DNA of 64,000 nt, taken from NCBI RefSeq assembly GCF_001697225.1, contig NZ_CP014671.1, forward strand, positions 2,790,001 through 2,854,000. The letters are read 5' to 3'. Source of the stretch: Immundisolibacter cernigliae. Lineage in GTDB: Bacteria > Pseudomonadota > Gammaproteobacteria > Immundisolibacterales > Immundisolibacteraceae. Shown one piece after another: positions 19,029-26,602 of this stretch. The position numbers were made by a program, and so were the translations under genes. Each line of letters starts with the position of its first letter. The first letter of the stretch is position 1. The notes beneath the pieces are model-generated. The model saw only the letters and a list, made by a program, of their open reading frames with translations. It did not search any database and was not told the origin of the DNA.

Positions 19029-19337
19029 ATGGCGCGCATCCGCATCAACGGCGGGCCGTGGCGCAGGGTGATGCCGGGCTCCAGCCTGCTCGGACTGGTC
19101 CGGGGCCGGGCCGGCATCCCGATCCACAGCTCATGTGGTCTTGGAAATTGCGGCTCGGACATTGTGCTGATCCTGTCCGGCATGGAGCACCTGAGTGCGC
19201 CGTTCCCGACCGAGCTGCGCACGCTGGCCGCCGAGGAAGCACCCGCCAACGCGCGTCTGTCCTGCGTCACCAAGCTGGTGGATGGCGACGTGGAAGTCGA
19301 GGTGCCGGACTACAGCTTGGAACAGCCGGCGGCCTGA
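19029..19337 (+). CDS. 2Fe-2S ferredoxin-like protein with Asp at one ligand position, copy 2
   Basis: This 102-residue paralogue differs from the copy at 17384 at under ten positions. It has the same substitution, C36-x4-C41-x2-D44 ('SCGLGNCGSDIVL'), and C79. The 129 bases from 19149 to 19277 match 17504-17632 with a single difference, silent positions included, while the first third is more diverged. That pattern suggests recent gene conversion. It starts 17 bases after oxygenase-like copy 2. Confidence 0.82.
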   Translation: MARIRINGGPWRRVMPGSSLLGLVRGRAGIPIHSSCGLGNCGSDIVLILSGMEHLSAPFPTELRTLAAEEAPANARLSCVTKLVDGDVEVEVPDYSLEQPAA

Positions 19338-19356
19338 GACGCGTTTTTGATCCGGT

Positions 19357-19394
19357 AGCCGGCTGGCCCTGTGAGGGGTCAGCCGGCTTTTTTT
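19357..19394 (+). terminator. Rho-independent terminator after ferredoxin copy 2
   Basis: The stem AGCCGGCTGGCCC / GGGTCAGCCGGCT (one G-T pair) is followed by a run of T bases. It is homologous to the terminator at 17711. Directly after it a family A repeat starts at 19395, with its inverse at 19468-19491. Confidence 0.92.
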
Positions 19395-19491
19395 GTAGGA
19401 GCGGGCCATGCCCGCGACCGGAACGGCGCGATCGATCGAACCGTTACGTCAGTCCGAAACCTCCGCGGTCGCGGGCATGGCCCGCTCCTAC
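19395..19491. repeat. Inverted repeat family A, copies 3 and 4
   Basis: GTAGGAGCGGGCCATGCCCG starts at 19395 and its inverse complement ends at 19491, the same layout as 17749-17890. The core inverted motif (GCGGGCCATGCCCGC) is itself a palindrome. Another copy lies at 39169. Confidence 0.8.
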
Positions 19492-19511
19492 GGCGGAGTG
19501 GAATGCTTAGG

Positions 19512-20864
19512 TCAGCCGATACGGCTTTGCTGCCCGCTGACACCGCGCCCGATCAGCCGCCGCCACTCGCGGTACTGACCGTAATACAGCGTCTCGTCCA
19601 TGATGTCCGGCCCGCTCGACTCCGGGCTGATACCCAGCGCCTGCGCCATGTCGTCGGCGCCCTTGAGCATGCGCGTCATGCCGCGGTCGTAGCCCTGCTG
19701 CCAGGCCACGTAGCGGGCCTGAAAGCCGTCCTGGCAGGCCTCGAACTCGGTCAGGTCGTCCGGCGTCGCCATGCCGGTGGCGTTGAAGAAATCCTCGTAC
19801 TGGCGAATGCGCCGCTCGCGCTGGCCGCGGCTCTCGCCCCTGGGGGCGATGCAGTAGATCTGCACCTGCGTCAGGCCGGGCGCGATCGGCTGGAACACGC
19901 GGATCTGCGACGAGGCCTGCTCCATCAGGTTCACGTTCGGGTAGACCAGCAGGTTGCGCTGACGGCGCAGCATCCAGTCGGCATACACCTCGCCCATGCG
20001 CGCCCTGACCTCGTCGGCGCTGTCCCACAGCGGGCGGTTTTCCGGCCGCGGGAAGGTGCTCCAGATCATGGCGTGGCCACGGCCGAGGTCATAGCAGCCG
20101 GTGCGCCCGGCCAGGGCGTTCTTGTCGAAGCCGGTCTTGACCTTGTCAGCCCGGTCGCCGTGCTCGGCGCCTTCCAGACGCCGCGTGATGACGCCCACGT
20201 AATTGCCGTGCACGCTGGTGAAGTGGTAGCCGTCGATGCCGTTCTCGCACTGCATCTTCCAGTTGCCGCGGTAGGTATAGGTGGACGAGCCGCGCAGCAC
20301 CTCGACGCCGTCCGGCCCCATGCCGGCCAGCATGTCGATGAACGGCCGCGTGTTGCCCAGATGCGTTTCCAGGTCCGGCACGTCGGCGTTCAGGCTGCCG
20401 AACACGAAACCCTTGTACACGCCCACCCGCGGCACCGGCGCGAGATCGTGGTTGGCGCGCTGGAAGGCGTCCGGATAGGCGCCCTTGTCCTGGTCCTTGA
20501 TGTCCACGTTGCGCCCGGCGCTGTCGAACACCCAGCCGTGATAGGGGCAGGTGATGAACTTCTGGTTGCCATGGGCGGTGCGGCACAGCGCCGCGCCGCG
20601 GTGCGGGCAGGCGTTCAGGAAGGCATGCACGGCGCCGCCCGCGTCGCGCGTGACGATCACCGGCTGGCGGCCCATGCGGGTGCGGAAAAAGTCGTTCGGT
20701 TTGGCGACCTGGCTTTCGTGGCACAGGAAGATCCAGGTGCCCTCGAAGATGTGCTGCATCTCCAGGTCGAACAGTTCCTGGTCCGTGAACAGGCTGCGGC
20801 TGACCTCGAACTGCCAGCTGTCCGGCCGGTCGACGATCAGCCGGTCGATGTCGTTGGGTTTCAT
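19512..20864 (-). CDS. Rieske ring-hydroxylating oxygenase, large (alpha) subunit
   Basis: This 450-residue alpha subunit should add both atoms of O2 to an aromatic ring. The Rieske cluster ligands are C86 and H88 ('CPHRGA') and C106 and H109 ('CPYHGW'). The mononuclear iron site shows D211, H214 and H219 in 'ENGIDGYHFTSVHG'. Overall it resembles the benzoate/anthranilate dioxygenase group (BenA/AntA). No beta-subunit or reductase gene is adjacent. The palindrome TTGACGCGCGTCAA sits 64 bases before the ATG. Electron supply may come from elsewhere or from the nearby ferredoxin-like proteins. Confidence 0.92.
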   Translation of the reverse strand: MKPNDIDRLIVDRPDSWQFEVSRSLFTDQELFDLEMQHIFEGTWIFLCHESQVAKPNDFFRTRMGRQPVIVTRDAGGAVHAFLNACPHRGAALCRTAHGNQKFITCPYHGWVFDSAGRNVDIKDQDKGAYPDAFQRANHDLAPVPRVGVYKGFVFGSLNADVPDLETHLGNTRPFIDMLAGMGPDGVEVLRGSSTYTYRGNWKMQCENGIDGYHFTSVHGNYVGVITRRLEGAEHGDRADKVKTGFDKNALAGRTGCYDLGRGHAMIWSTFPRPENRPLWDSADEVRARMGEVYADWMLRRQRNLLVYPNVNLMEQASSQIRVFQPIAPGLTQVQIYCIAPRGESRGQRERRIRQYEDFFNATGMATPDDLTEFEACQDGFQARYVAWQQGYDRGMTRMLKGADDMAQALGISPESSGPDIMDETLYYGQYREWRRLIGRGVSGQQSRIG

Positions 20865-20927
20865 GTCGCGTTCTCCCGCCTCGGTTATCGATGACGGGAA
20901 ACTGTGGCTGCGCGGCCGGCGGCGGTC

Positions 20928-20941
20928 TTGACGCGCGTCAA
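20928..20941 (-). promoter_or_regulatory. Candidate operator, palindrome TTGAC-N4-GTCAA
   Basis: TTGACGCGCGTCAA is a perfect 14-bp palindrome 64 bases before the Rieske oxygenase start. It matches the sites at 15387 (13/14 scheme) and 40601. Confidence 0.5.
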
Positions 20942-20985
20942 TGCCAACGCCGTCCGGGGCCTGATTGCCCCGGACGGCGAGACGA

Positions 20986-21318
20986 TCACTCCGCCTGCGC
21001 GCCCAGCGCGTCCAGCGGCTGCGCGATCTCGGGCGGCAGTTCGTTGTTGATGGCCACCGCGTACAGCACCACCAGCAGCGCCACCAGCGCGCCGCCGGTC
21101 AGCGCCACCGCGCGGGCCCGCACATAGTTGCGCAAGGCGCGGAAGTTGAGCGCGATGTGCGCCGTCATCGCCGCCACCATCACCAGCCCGAACAGCTTGT
21201 GCACCGGGTGCATCTGGATGGTGAACGATGGCCTTTCGATGAAGAACATCAGCAGTCCGGACGTGGACATGGCGATGAAGGACACGAACAGGGTGACGGC
21301 GACCAGCTTGTAGAACAT
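20986..21318 (-). CDS. Small membrane protein, DUF4405-like
   Basis: This 110-residue inner-membrane protein has three predicted hydrophobic helices. His residues occur in helix-flanking motifs 'MHPVHKLFGLVM' and 'TAHIALNFRALR', the pattern of DUF4405 proteins related to b-type cytochrome membrane domains, so heme binding is possible. It reads toward the Rieske oxygenase gene on the same strand. Function is unknown; a role in electron transfer to the oxygenase is only a guess from position. Confidence 0.7.
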   Translation of the reverse strand: MFYKLVAVTLFVSFIAMSTSGLLMFFIERPSFTIQMHPVHKLFGLVMVAAMTAHIALNFRALRNYVRARAVALTGGALVALLVVLYAVAINNELPPEIAQPLDALGAQAE

Positions 21319-21491
21319 GGCGAACCTCGTGGGTGGTTACGTGGGGCGGCCGGAGTTTAACCAACGCAGCGGGTGCGGTTGGCGTCAGCCATCAGCGCCG
21401 GCCGGCCAGCGTGTAAACTTGCCCGCCGCCGTCCGCGCACACCGGGCGGCGTTTTTGTCTTCAAAACGGCAATACAGCGGAGACTCGTGCC

Positions 21492-22415
21492 ATGGGCATG
21501 GAAGATCGGGATGGCGTCATCTGGTTCGACGGGGAACTGGTCCCCTGGCGCGAGGCCAAGGTGCACGTACTGACCCACTCCCTGCACTACGGCATGGGCG
21601 TGTTCGAGGGCATGCGCGCCTACAAGACGGCGCGCGGCACGGCGCTGTTTCGCATGCCCGAGCACATCGACCGCATGTTCACGTCGGCGCACATCCTGCA
21701 GATGCACATCCCGTTCAGCCGCGAGCAGATCGCCGACGCCTGCGTGGCGGCCATCCGCGAGAACGGCCTGGAGGGCGGCTACGTGCGCCCGCTGGCGTTC
21801 TACGGCTCCGAAGCGATGGGCGTGAGCGCGCCCAACCTGACCGTGCACGTGATCGTGGCGGCCTGGAAGTGGGGCGAGTACCTGGGCGAGGGCGCGCTCG
21901 AGCGCGGCGTGCGCCTGCGCACCTCGTCCTACGCGCGGCATCACGTGAACGTCACCATGTGCCGCACCAAGGCCACCGGCAACTACATCAACTCCATGCT
22001 GGCCCTGCGCGAGGCGCAGGCCTGCGGCTACGACGAGGCGCTGGTGCTGGACGTGGACGGTTTCGTCGCCGAGGGCAGCGGCGAGAACGTGTTCGTCATC
22101 CGCAAGGGCGTGATCTACACGCCGGACATTGCCTCGGCGCTGGAAGGCATCACCCGCGACACGGTCATCACGCTGGCGCGCGAGGCCGGTTACGAGGTGC
22201 GCGAGAAGCGCATCACCCGCGACGAGGTGTACATCGCCGACGAGGCCTTCTTCACCGGCACCGCGGCGGAAGTCACGCCGATCCGCTCCCTGGACGACCG
22301 CCTGATCGGCGAGGGCCGGCCCGGCCCGATCACCAAGCTGCTGCAGGATCGCTACTTCGCCACCGTCAACGGCGAACTGGATGGCCACCTCGACTGGCTG
22401 ACCCCGGTGAAGTGA
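21492..22415 (+). CDS. ilvE: Branched-chain amino acid aminotransferase
   Basis: This PLP enzyme makes and degrades Leu, Ile and Val by transamination with glutamate. The 307-residue product is the fold-type IV class: 'HYGMGVFEGMRAY' at the N-terminus, PLP Lys160 in 'CRTKATGNYINS', and 'EGSGENVFVIRKG' with the conserved Glu. Length matches E. coli IlvE. In Pseudomonas ilvE also sits immediately before waaF, so the neighbourhood is conserved. Confidence 0.95.
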   Translation: MGMEDRDGVIWFDGELVPWREAKVHVLTHSLHYGMGVFEGMRAYKTARGTALFRMPEHIDRMFTSAHILQMHIPFSREQIADACVAAIRENGLEGGYVRPLAFYGSEAMGVSAPNLTVHVIVAAWKWGEYLGEGALERGVRLRTSSYARHHVNVTMCRTKATGNYINSMLALREAQACGYDEALVLDVDGFVAEGSGENVFVIRKGVIYTPDIASALEGITRDTVITLAREAGYEVREKRITRDEVYIADEAFFTGTAAEVTPIRSLDDRLIGEGRPGPITKLLQDRYFATVNGELDGHLDWLTPVK

Positions 22416-22422
22416 GGCTGCC

Positions 22423-22629
22423 ATGACCCGCGAAATTCCGGCCAATGCCGAGAACCGTTACCAGGTCAGCGCACGCGACTTGCCGCTGTGCTGCCCCATG
22501 CCGGGCATGACCAAGTGGAACTCGCACCCGCGGGTGTTCCTGCCGATCCAGGAGACCGGCGAGGAGAAGTGCCCTTATTGCGGCGCGGTCTTCGTGCTGG
22601 TACGCGAGGCTGACCAGACTGCCGCCTGA
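22423..22629 (+). CDS. Small zinc-finger protein (zf-CHCC type)
   Basis: A 68-residue protein with a probable zinc site formed by Cys in 'LPLCCPMPG', a His in 'WNSHPRVFLPI' and 'CPYCG'. This is the CHCC zinc finger found in bacterial homologues of the NDUFS6 family, usually next to ilvE and waaF in gammaproteobacteria. It starts seven bases after ilvE. Its biochemical role is not established. Confidence 0.85.
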   Translation: MTREIPANAENRYQVSARDLPLCCPMPGMTKWNSHPRVFLPIQETGEEKCPYCGAVFVLVREADQTAA

Positions 22630-22645
22630 GGACGCCGTCGGCGCG

Positions 22646-23644
22646 GTGCTGGTGGTCGGCCCGTCTTGGGTCGGCGACATGGTGATGATCGAACCGCTGC
22701 TGGCTTTGCTGAAACAGCGCCGGCCGGCACCGGCCATCGACGTGCTGGCGCCGGCCTGGTCGCGTCCGCTGCTGGCGCGCATGGCGCAGGTGCGCCACGC
22801 CATCGACCTGCCCATCGGCCACGGTGCGCTGGCGCTGGCCGAGCGCTGGCGCCTCGGCCGGCCGCTGCGCGGCCAGTACCGGCAGGCCATCGTGCTGCCG
22901 GGCTCGTGGAAATCGGCGCTGATCCCGTTGTTTGCCCGCATTCGGACCCGTACCGGCTTCGTGCGCGAATTGCGTTACGGCGTGCTCAATGACACCCGGC
23001 GCCTGGACAAGCGCGCGCTGCCGATGACGGTGCAGCGTTTCGCGGCGCTGGGGCTTGATCCTGGCGCGCCGCTGCCGACCGATCTGCGGCCGCGCCTGCA
23101 GTGCGATCCGGCAGCCATGGCCGGCACGCTGGCGGCGCTGGGGCTGGATGGCCGGGCACAGCGCGTGCTGGTGCTGTGCGTGGGGGCCGAATACGGCCCC
23201 GCCAAGCGCTGGCCGGCGCAGCACTTCGCGGCCGTGGCGCGGCATTACCGGGCACAGGGCTGGCAGGTGTGGCTGCTCGGTTCGGCCAAGGATGCGCCGG
23301 CCACGGCAGCCGTCAATGCCGCCGCGGACGATGGCTGCGTGGATCTGGCCGGCCGCACCAACCTTGGCCAGGCCTGCGACCTGATCGCCGCCGCGGACCT
23401 GGTGGTCAGCAACGACAGCGGCTTGATGCACGTGGCGGCCGCGCTTGGCCGGCCGCTGGTAGCGGTTTATGGCTCGTCCGACCCGGGCTTCACGCCGCCG
23501 CTGTCGGATCGCGCCCGGGTGCTGAGTCTTGATCTGCCATGCAGTCCCTGTTTCGAGCGCGAGTGCCCACTCGGCCATCTGCGCTGCCTGAACGATCTGG
23601 CGCCGGCACAGGTGCTGGCCGCCGCCGCGGAGTTGCTGGCGTGA
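22646..23644 (+). CDS. waaF: ADP-heptose:LPS heptosyltransferase II
   Basis: This GT9 enzyme adds the second L-glycero-D-manno-heptose to the LPS inner core at the cytoplasmic membrane. The 332-residue protein has the family start 'GPSWVGDMVMIEP', 'LPGSWKSALIP' and the donor-binding 'DLVVSNDSGLMHVAAALGRP'. The GTG at 22646 is chosen because it places the first motif at the N-terminus as in relatives. Its stop overlaps the next start (GTGA). Confidence 0.93.
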   Translation: MLVVGPSWVGDMVMIEPLLALLKQRRPAPAIDVLAPAWSRPLLARMAQVRHAIDLPIGHGALALAERWRLGRPLRGQYRQAIVLPGSWKSALIPLFARIRTRTGFVRELRYGVLNDTRRLDKRALPMTVQRFAALGLDPGAPLPTDLRPRLQCDPAAMAGTLAALGLDGRAQRVLVLCVGAEYGPAKRWPAQHFAAVARHYRAQGWQVWLLGSAKDAPATAAVNAAADDGCVDLAGRTNLGQACDLIAAADLVVSNDSGLMHVAAALGRPLVAVYGSSDPGFTPPLSDRARVLSLDLPCSPCFERECPLGHLRCLNDLAPAQVLAAAAELLA

Positions 23645-24666
23645 AGCTGCTCCTGGTCAAGACCTCGTCGCTCGGCGATGTGCTGCACGCCCTGCCGGCG
23701 CTGACCGAGGCCCGCGCGCGGGTGCCGGCGCTCGAATGCCACTGGGTGGTGGAGGAATCCTATGCCGCCATCCCCGCCTGGCACCCGGCGGTGACGCGCG
23801 TGATCCCGGTTGCGCTGCGGCGCTGGCGGCGCGCGCCGCTGGCCGCCTTGCGCAGCCGGCAGGTGCCGGACTTCCTGCGCCAGTTGCGGGCCCAGCGCTA
23901 CGACTGCGTGCTGGACGCGCAGGGCCTGCTCAAGACCGCGCCGGTGACGCTGCTGGCGCGCGGGCCGCGGGTAGGTTTCGACCGGCGCAGCGCGCGCGAG
24001 GGACTGGCGGCCTTCGTCTACGACCGCGCGGTGCCGGTGGATCGTCGCCAGCATGCGGTGCAGCGGCTGCGGGTGTTGTTCGGCGGTGCGCTCGGCTACC
24101 GGCCGGGACCGGATCAGCCCGATTACGGCATCGACCGCACGCGCCTGCCGCCGTCGGTGGCGAACGGCGATTATCTGGTGTTCCTGCACGGCAGCACCTG
24201 GCCGAGCAAGCTGTGGCCGGATGCCCACTGGCGGGCGCTGATCGAGCGCGCCGGGCAGGCCGGCCGGCGGGTGCTCCTGCCGTGGGGTGATGCCGCGGAG
24301 CGCGCCAGGGCCGAGCGACTCGCAGGTGGCCACGCCCATGCACAGGTGCTGGCGCCGCTTCGCCTGCCAGAACTGGCCGCGACCCTGGCCGGCGCGCAGG
24401 GCGTGATCGGCGTCGACAGCGGCCCGACCCACCTGGCGACTGCGCTGGGGGTGCCGACGCTGGCCCTGTACGGCGCCACCGATCCGGAACTGACCGGCAC
24501 CTGGGGCGCGCGTCAGCGGCGGGCGCAGGCGGTGTATCCGTGCGCGCCGTGCCTGCGCCGGGTGTGCCGCTTCGCGGCCGAGGGCGCCGTGCATCCGCCC
24601 TGCTACGGGCAGCTTGGCCCGGATGCCGTGTGGGCGCAGCTGGGCGAGCTGCTGGAGGCGGCGTGA
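23641..24666 (+). CDS. waaC: ADP-heptose:LPS heptosyltransferase I
   Basis: This enzyme adds the first heptose to Kdo2-lipid A. The 341-residue GT9 protein begins 'MKLLLVKTSSLGDVLHALPA', the WaaC signature, and has 'LHGSTWPSKLWPDAHW' and 'GVIGVDSGPTHLATALGVP' for donor binding. It starts at the GTG overlapping the waaF stop; upstream in-frame starts lie within waaF. It overlaps waaG by four bases. Confidence 0.94.
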   Translation: MKLLLVKTSSLGDVLHALPALTEARARVPALECHWVVEESYAAIPAWHPAVTRVIPVALRRWRRAPLAALRSRQVPDFLRQLRAQRYDCVLDAQGLLKTAPVTLLARGPRVGFDRRSAREGLAAFVYDRAVPVDRRQHAVQRLRVLFGGALGYRPGPDQPDYGIDRTRLPPSVANGDYLVFLHGSTWPSKLWPDAHWRALIERAGQAGRRVLLPWGDAAERARAERLAGGHAHAQVLAPLRLPELAATLAGAQGVIGVDSGPTHLATALGVPTLALYGATDPELTGTWGARQRRAQAVYPCAPCLRRVCRFAAEGAVHPPCYGQLGPDAVWAQLGELLEAA

Positions 24667-25775
24667 GGATCGCCTTTTGCCTGTTCAAGTACTTTCCCTA
24701 CGGCGGCATGCAGCGCGATGCGCTGCGCATCGCGCGCCTGCTGCTGGCGCGCGGGCATGCGGTGGAGTTCTTCACCATCGCCTGGCAGGGCGAGCGCGAT
24801 CCTGAGCTGCCGGTGCATCTGCTGCCGGCGCGGGGTTTGAGCAACCACGCCCGCTACGGCGACTTCGCGCGCGCCTTCGCCGTGGCGGCGCGGGACTTCG
24901 ACGGCCGGGTGGGCTTCAACAAGCTGCCCGGGCTGGATGTCTACTACGCGGCCGACACCTGTTACCTGGCGCGCATGGCGCGGCGGCCGTTCTGGCACCG
25001 CCTGTCCGGCCGCTACCGGGCTTTCGTGGCCGCCGAGAAAGCGGTGTTCGACCCGGCCGGGCGCACGCAGATCCTGGCCATCTCCGACGCCGAGGCCGCC
25101 CGCTACCGGGCTGCCTGGCACACGCCGCCGGCGCGCTTTCACCTGCTGCCGCCGGGCATCACCCCGGATCGGCGCGCCGGGCCGGACGCGGCCGAGCTGC
25201 GCGCCTCGCTGCGGGCCGAGTTCGACATCGGCCAGGACGACTTCCTGCTGCTGCAGGTCGGCTCGGGCTTTCGCATGAAGGGCCTGGACCGCAGCCTGCG
25301 CGCGCTGGCGGCGCTGCCGGCGGGGCTGCGCGCGCGCAGCCGGCTGATCGCCATCGGCCGCGACAAGCCCGGTCCGTTCCTGCGCCTGGCGCAGCGCCTG
25401 GGCATCGGCGGGGCGCTCACCCTCCTGCCCGGCCGGGACGACATTCCGCGCTTCCTGCAGGGCGCCGACCTGCTGTTGCACCCGGCCTATTACGAGAACA
25501 CCGGCGCGGTGCTGATCGAGGCGGTGGTGGCCGGGCTGCCGGTGCTCACCACGGCCGCCTGCGGCTATGCCGAGCACGTGGCGGCCAGCGGCTGCGGACG
25601 GGTGTTGCCGGAGCCGTTCCGGCAGGCCGACATGGATGCGGCCCTGGCGCGCATGCTCGGCGGCGACGAGCGCCCCGCTTGGCGGCAGGCCGGCATCGCC
25701 TACGGGCGCACGCAGGACCTGTGGCATCTGCACGATCGCGCCGCCGACGCGATCGAACAGGTGCTGCGCCGATGA
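24663..25775 (+). CDS. waaG: LPS core glucosyltransferase I
   Basis: This GT4 enzyme (370 residues) adds the first outer-core hexose. The N-terminus 'MRIAFCLFKYFPYGGMQRD' and C-terminal 'HPAYYENTGAVLIEAVVAGLP' are typical of WaaG, with the nucleotide-binding 'GSGFRMKGLDRSL'. The GTG start overlaps the waaC stop. The sugar donor is probably UDP-glucose or UDP-galactosamine, depending on the organism's core. Confidence 0.92.
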   Translation: MRIAFCLFKYFPYGGMQRDALRIARLLLARGHAVEFFTIAWQGERDPELPVHLLPARGLSNHARYGDFARAFAVAARDFDGRVGFNKLPGLDVYYAADTCYLARMARRPFWHRLSGRYRAFVAAEKAVFDPAGRTQILAISDAEAARYRAAWHTPPARFHLLPPGITPDRRAGPDAAELRASLRAEFDIGQDDFLLLQVGSGFRMKGLDRSLRALAALPAGLRARSRLIAIGRDKPGPFLRLAQRLGIGGALTLLPGRDDIPRFLQGADLLLHPAYYENTGAVLIEAVVAGLPVLTTAACGYAEHVAASGCGRVLPEPFRQADMDAALARMLGGDERPAWRQAGIAYGRTQDLWHLHDRAADAIEQVLRR

Positions 25776-26602
25776 GGCTGGAGCTCGATCCGGCCGTGCG
25801 GGGCGCGCTCGGTGCCGATCCGTTTGGCGCGCTGATGAGCATGCCCGGCGAGGTCTACCGCCAGACCGGCGGCCGGCAGACGCTGCGCGTGGCGATCGCC
25901 GGCCAGGATTATTTCCTGAAGCGTCACCACGGCGTCGGCTGGCGGGAAATCTTCAAGAACCTGCTGCAACTGCGCCTGCCAGTGCTGGGCGCTGGCACCG
26001 AGGTGCGCGCCATCCGCCGCCTGGAGGCGCTGGGCATCCCGACCCTGCAGCTGGCCGGCTGGGGGCAGCGCGGCCGCAACCCGGCCCGGCACGCCTCGTT
26101 CGCGCTCACCGTGGCGCTGCAGGACACGGTGAGCCTGGAGGATCTGTGCGCCCGCTGGGGTGAGCGGTCGCACTGGACTGCCGAGCAGTTGATCCTGAAG
26201 CGCCAGCTGCTGCGGCAGCTGGCCAGCACCGCCCGCACCCTGCACGAGCACGGCGTGAACCACCGCGATTTCTACCTGTGTCACTTCCTGCTGCGGCAGG
26301 ACAGTCCGGGTCTCACGCAGCCCGGCGGCCGGCTCGACCTGCACCTGATCGACCTGCACCGGGTGCAGCTGCGTGGGCGCACGCCGCGGCGCTGGCGGCT
26401 GAAGGACATTGCCGGCCTGTATTTCTCGGCCCTGGATGCGGGGCTGACGCGTCAGGACTGTTACCGCTTCATGCGCCTGTACGGCGGCACGCCGCTGCGG
26501 GCGCAGCTGGGCCGTCGCTTCTGGCGCAAGGTGAGCCGGCAGGCGGTTTTTCTGTATCGCAAGGCGCACGGGCGCACTCCGCGCCTGCCGGTGCCGGCGT
26601 GA
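25772..26602 (+). CDS. waaP: LPS core heptose(I) kinase
   Basis: This kinase phosphorylates heptose I of the LPS core, which is important for outer-membrane integrity. The 276-residue kinase-like protein has 'GQDYFLKRHHG' with the ATP-binding Lys, the catalytic loop 'HEHGVNHRDFYLCHFLL' and the metal Asp in 'LIDLHRVQLR'. It overlaps waaG by ATGA and the next gene by GTGA, showing tight translational coupling along the operon. Confidence 0.92.
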   Translation: MRLELDPAVRGALGADPFGALMSMPGEVYRQTGGRQTLRVAIAGQDYFLKRHHGVGWREIFKNLLQLRLPVLGAGTEVRAIRRLEALGIPTLQLAGWGQRGRNPARHASFALTVALQDTVSLEDLCARWGERSHWTAEQLILKRQLLRQLASTARTLHEHGVNHRDFYLCHFLLRQDSPGLTQPGGRLDLHLIDLHRVQLRGRTPRRWRLKDIAGLYFSALDAGLTRQDCYRFMRLYGGTPLRAQLGRRFWRKVSRQAVFLYRKAHGRTPRLPVPA

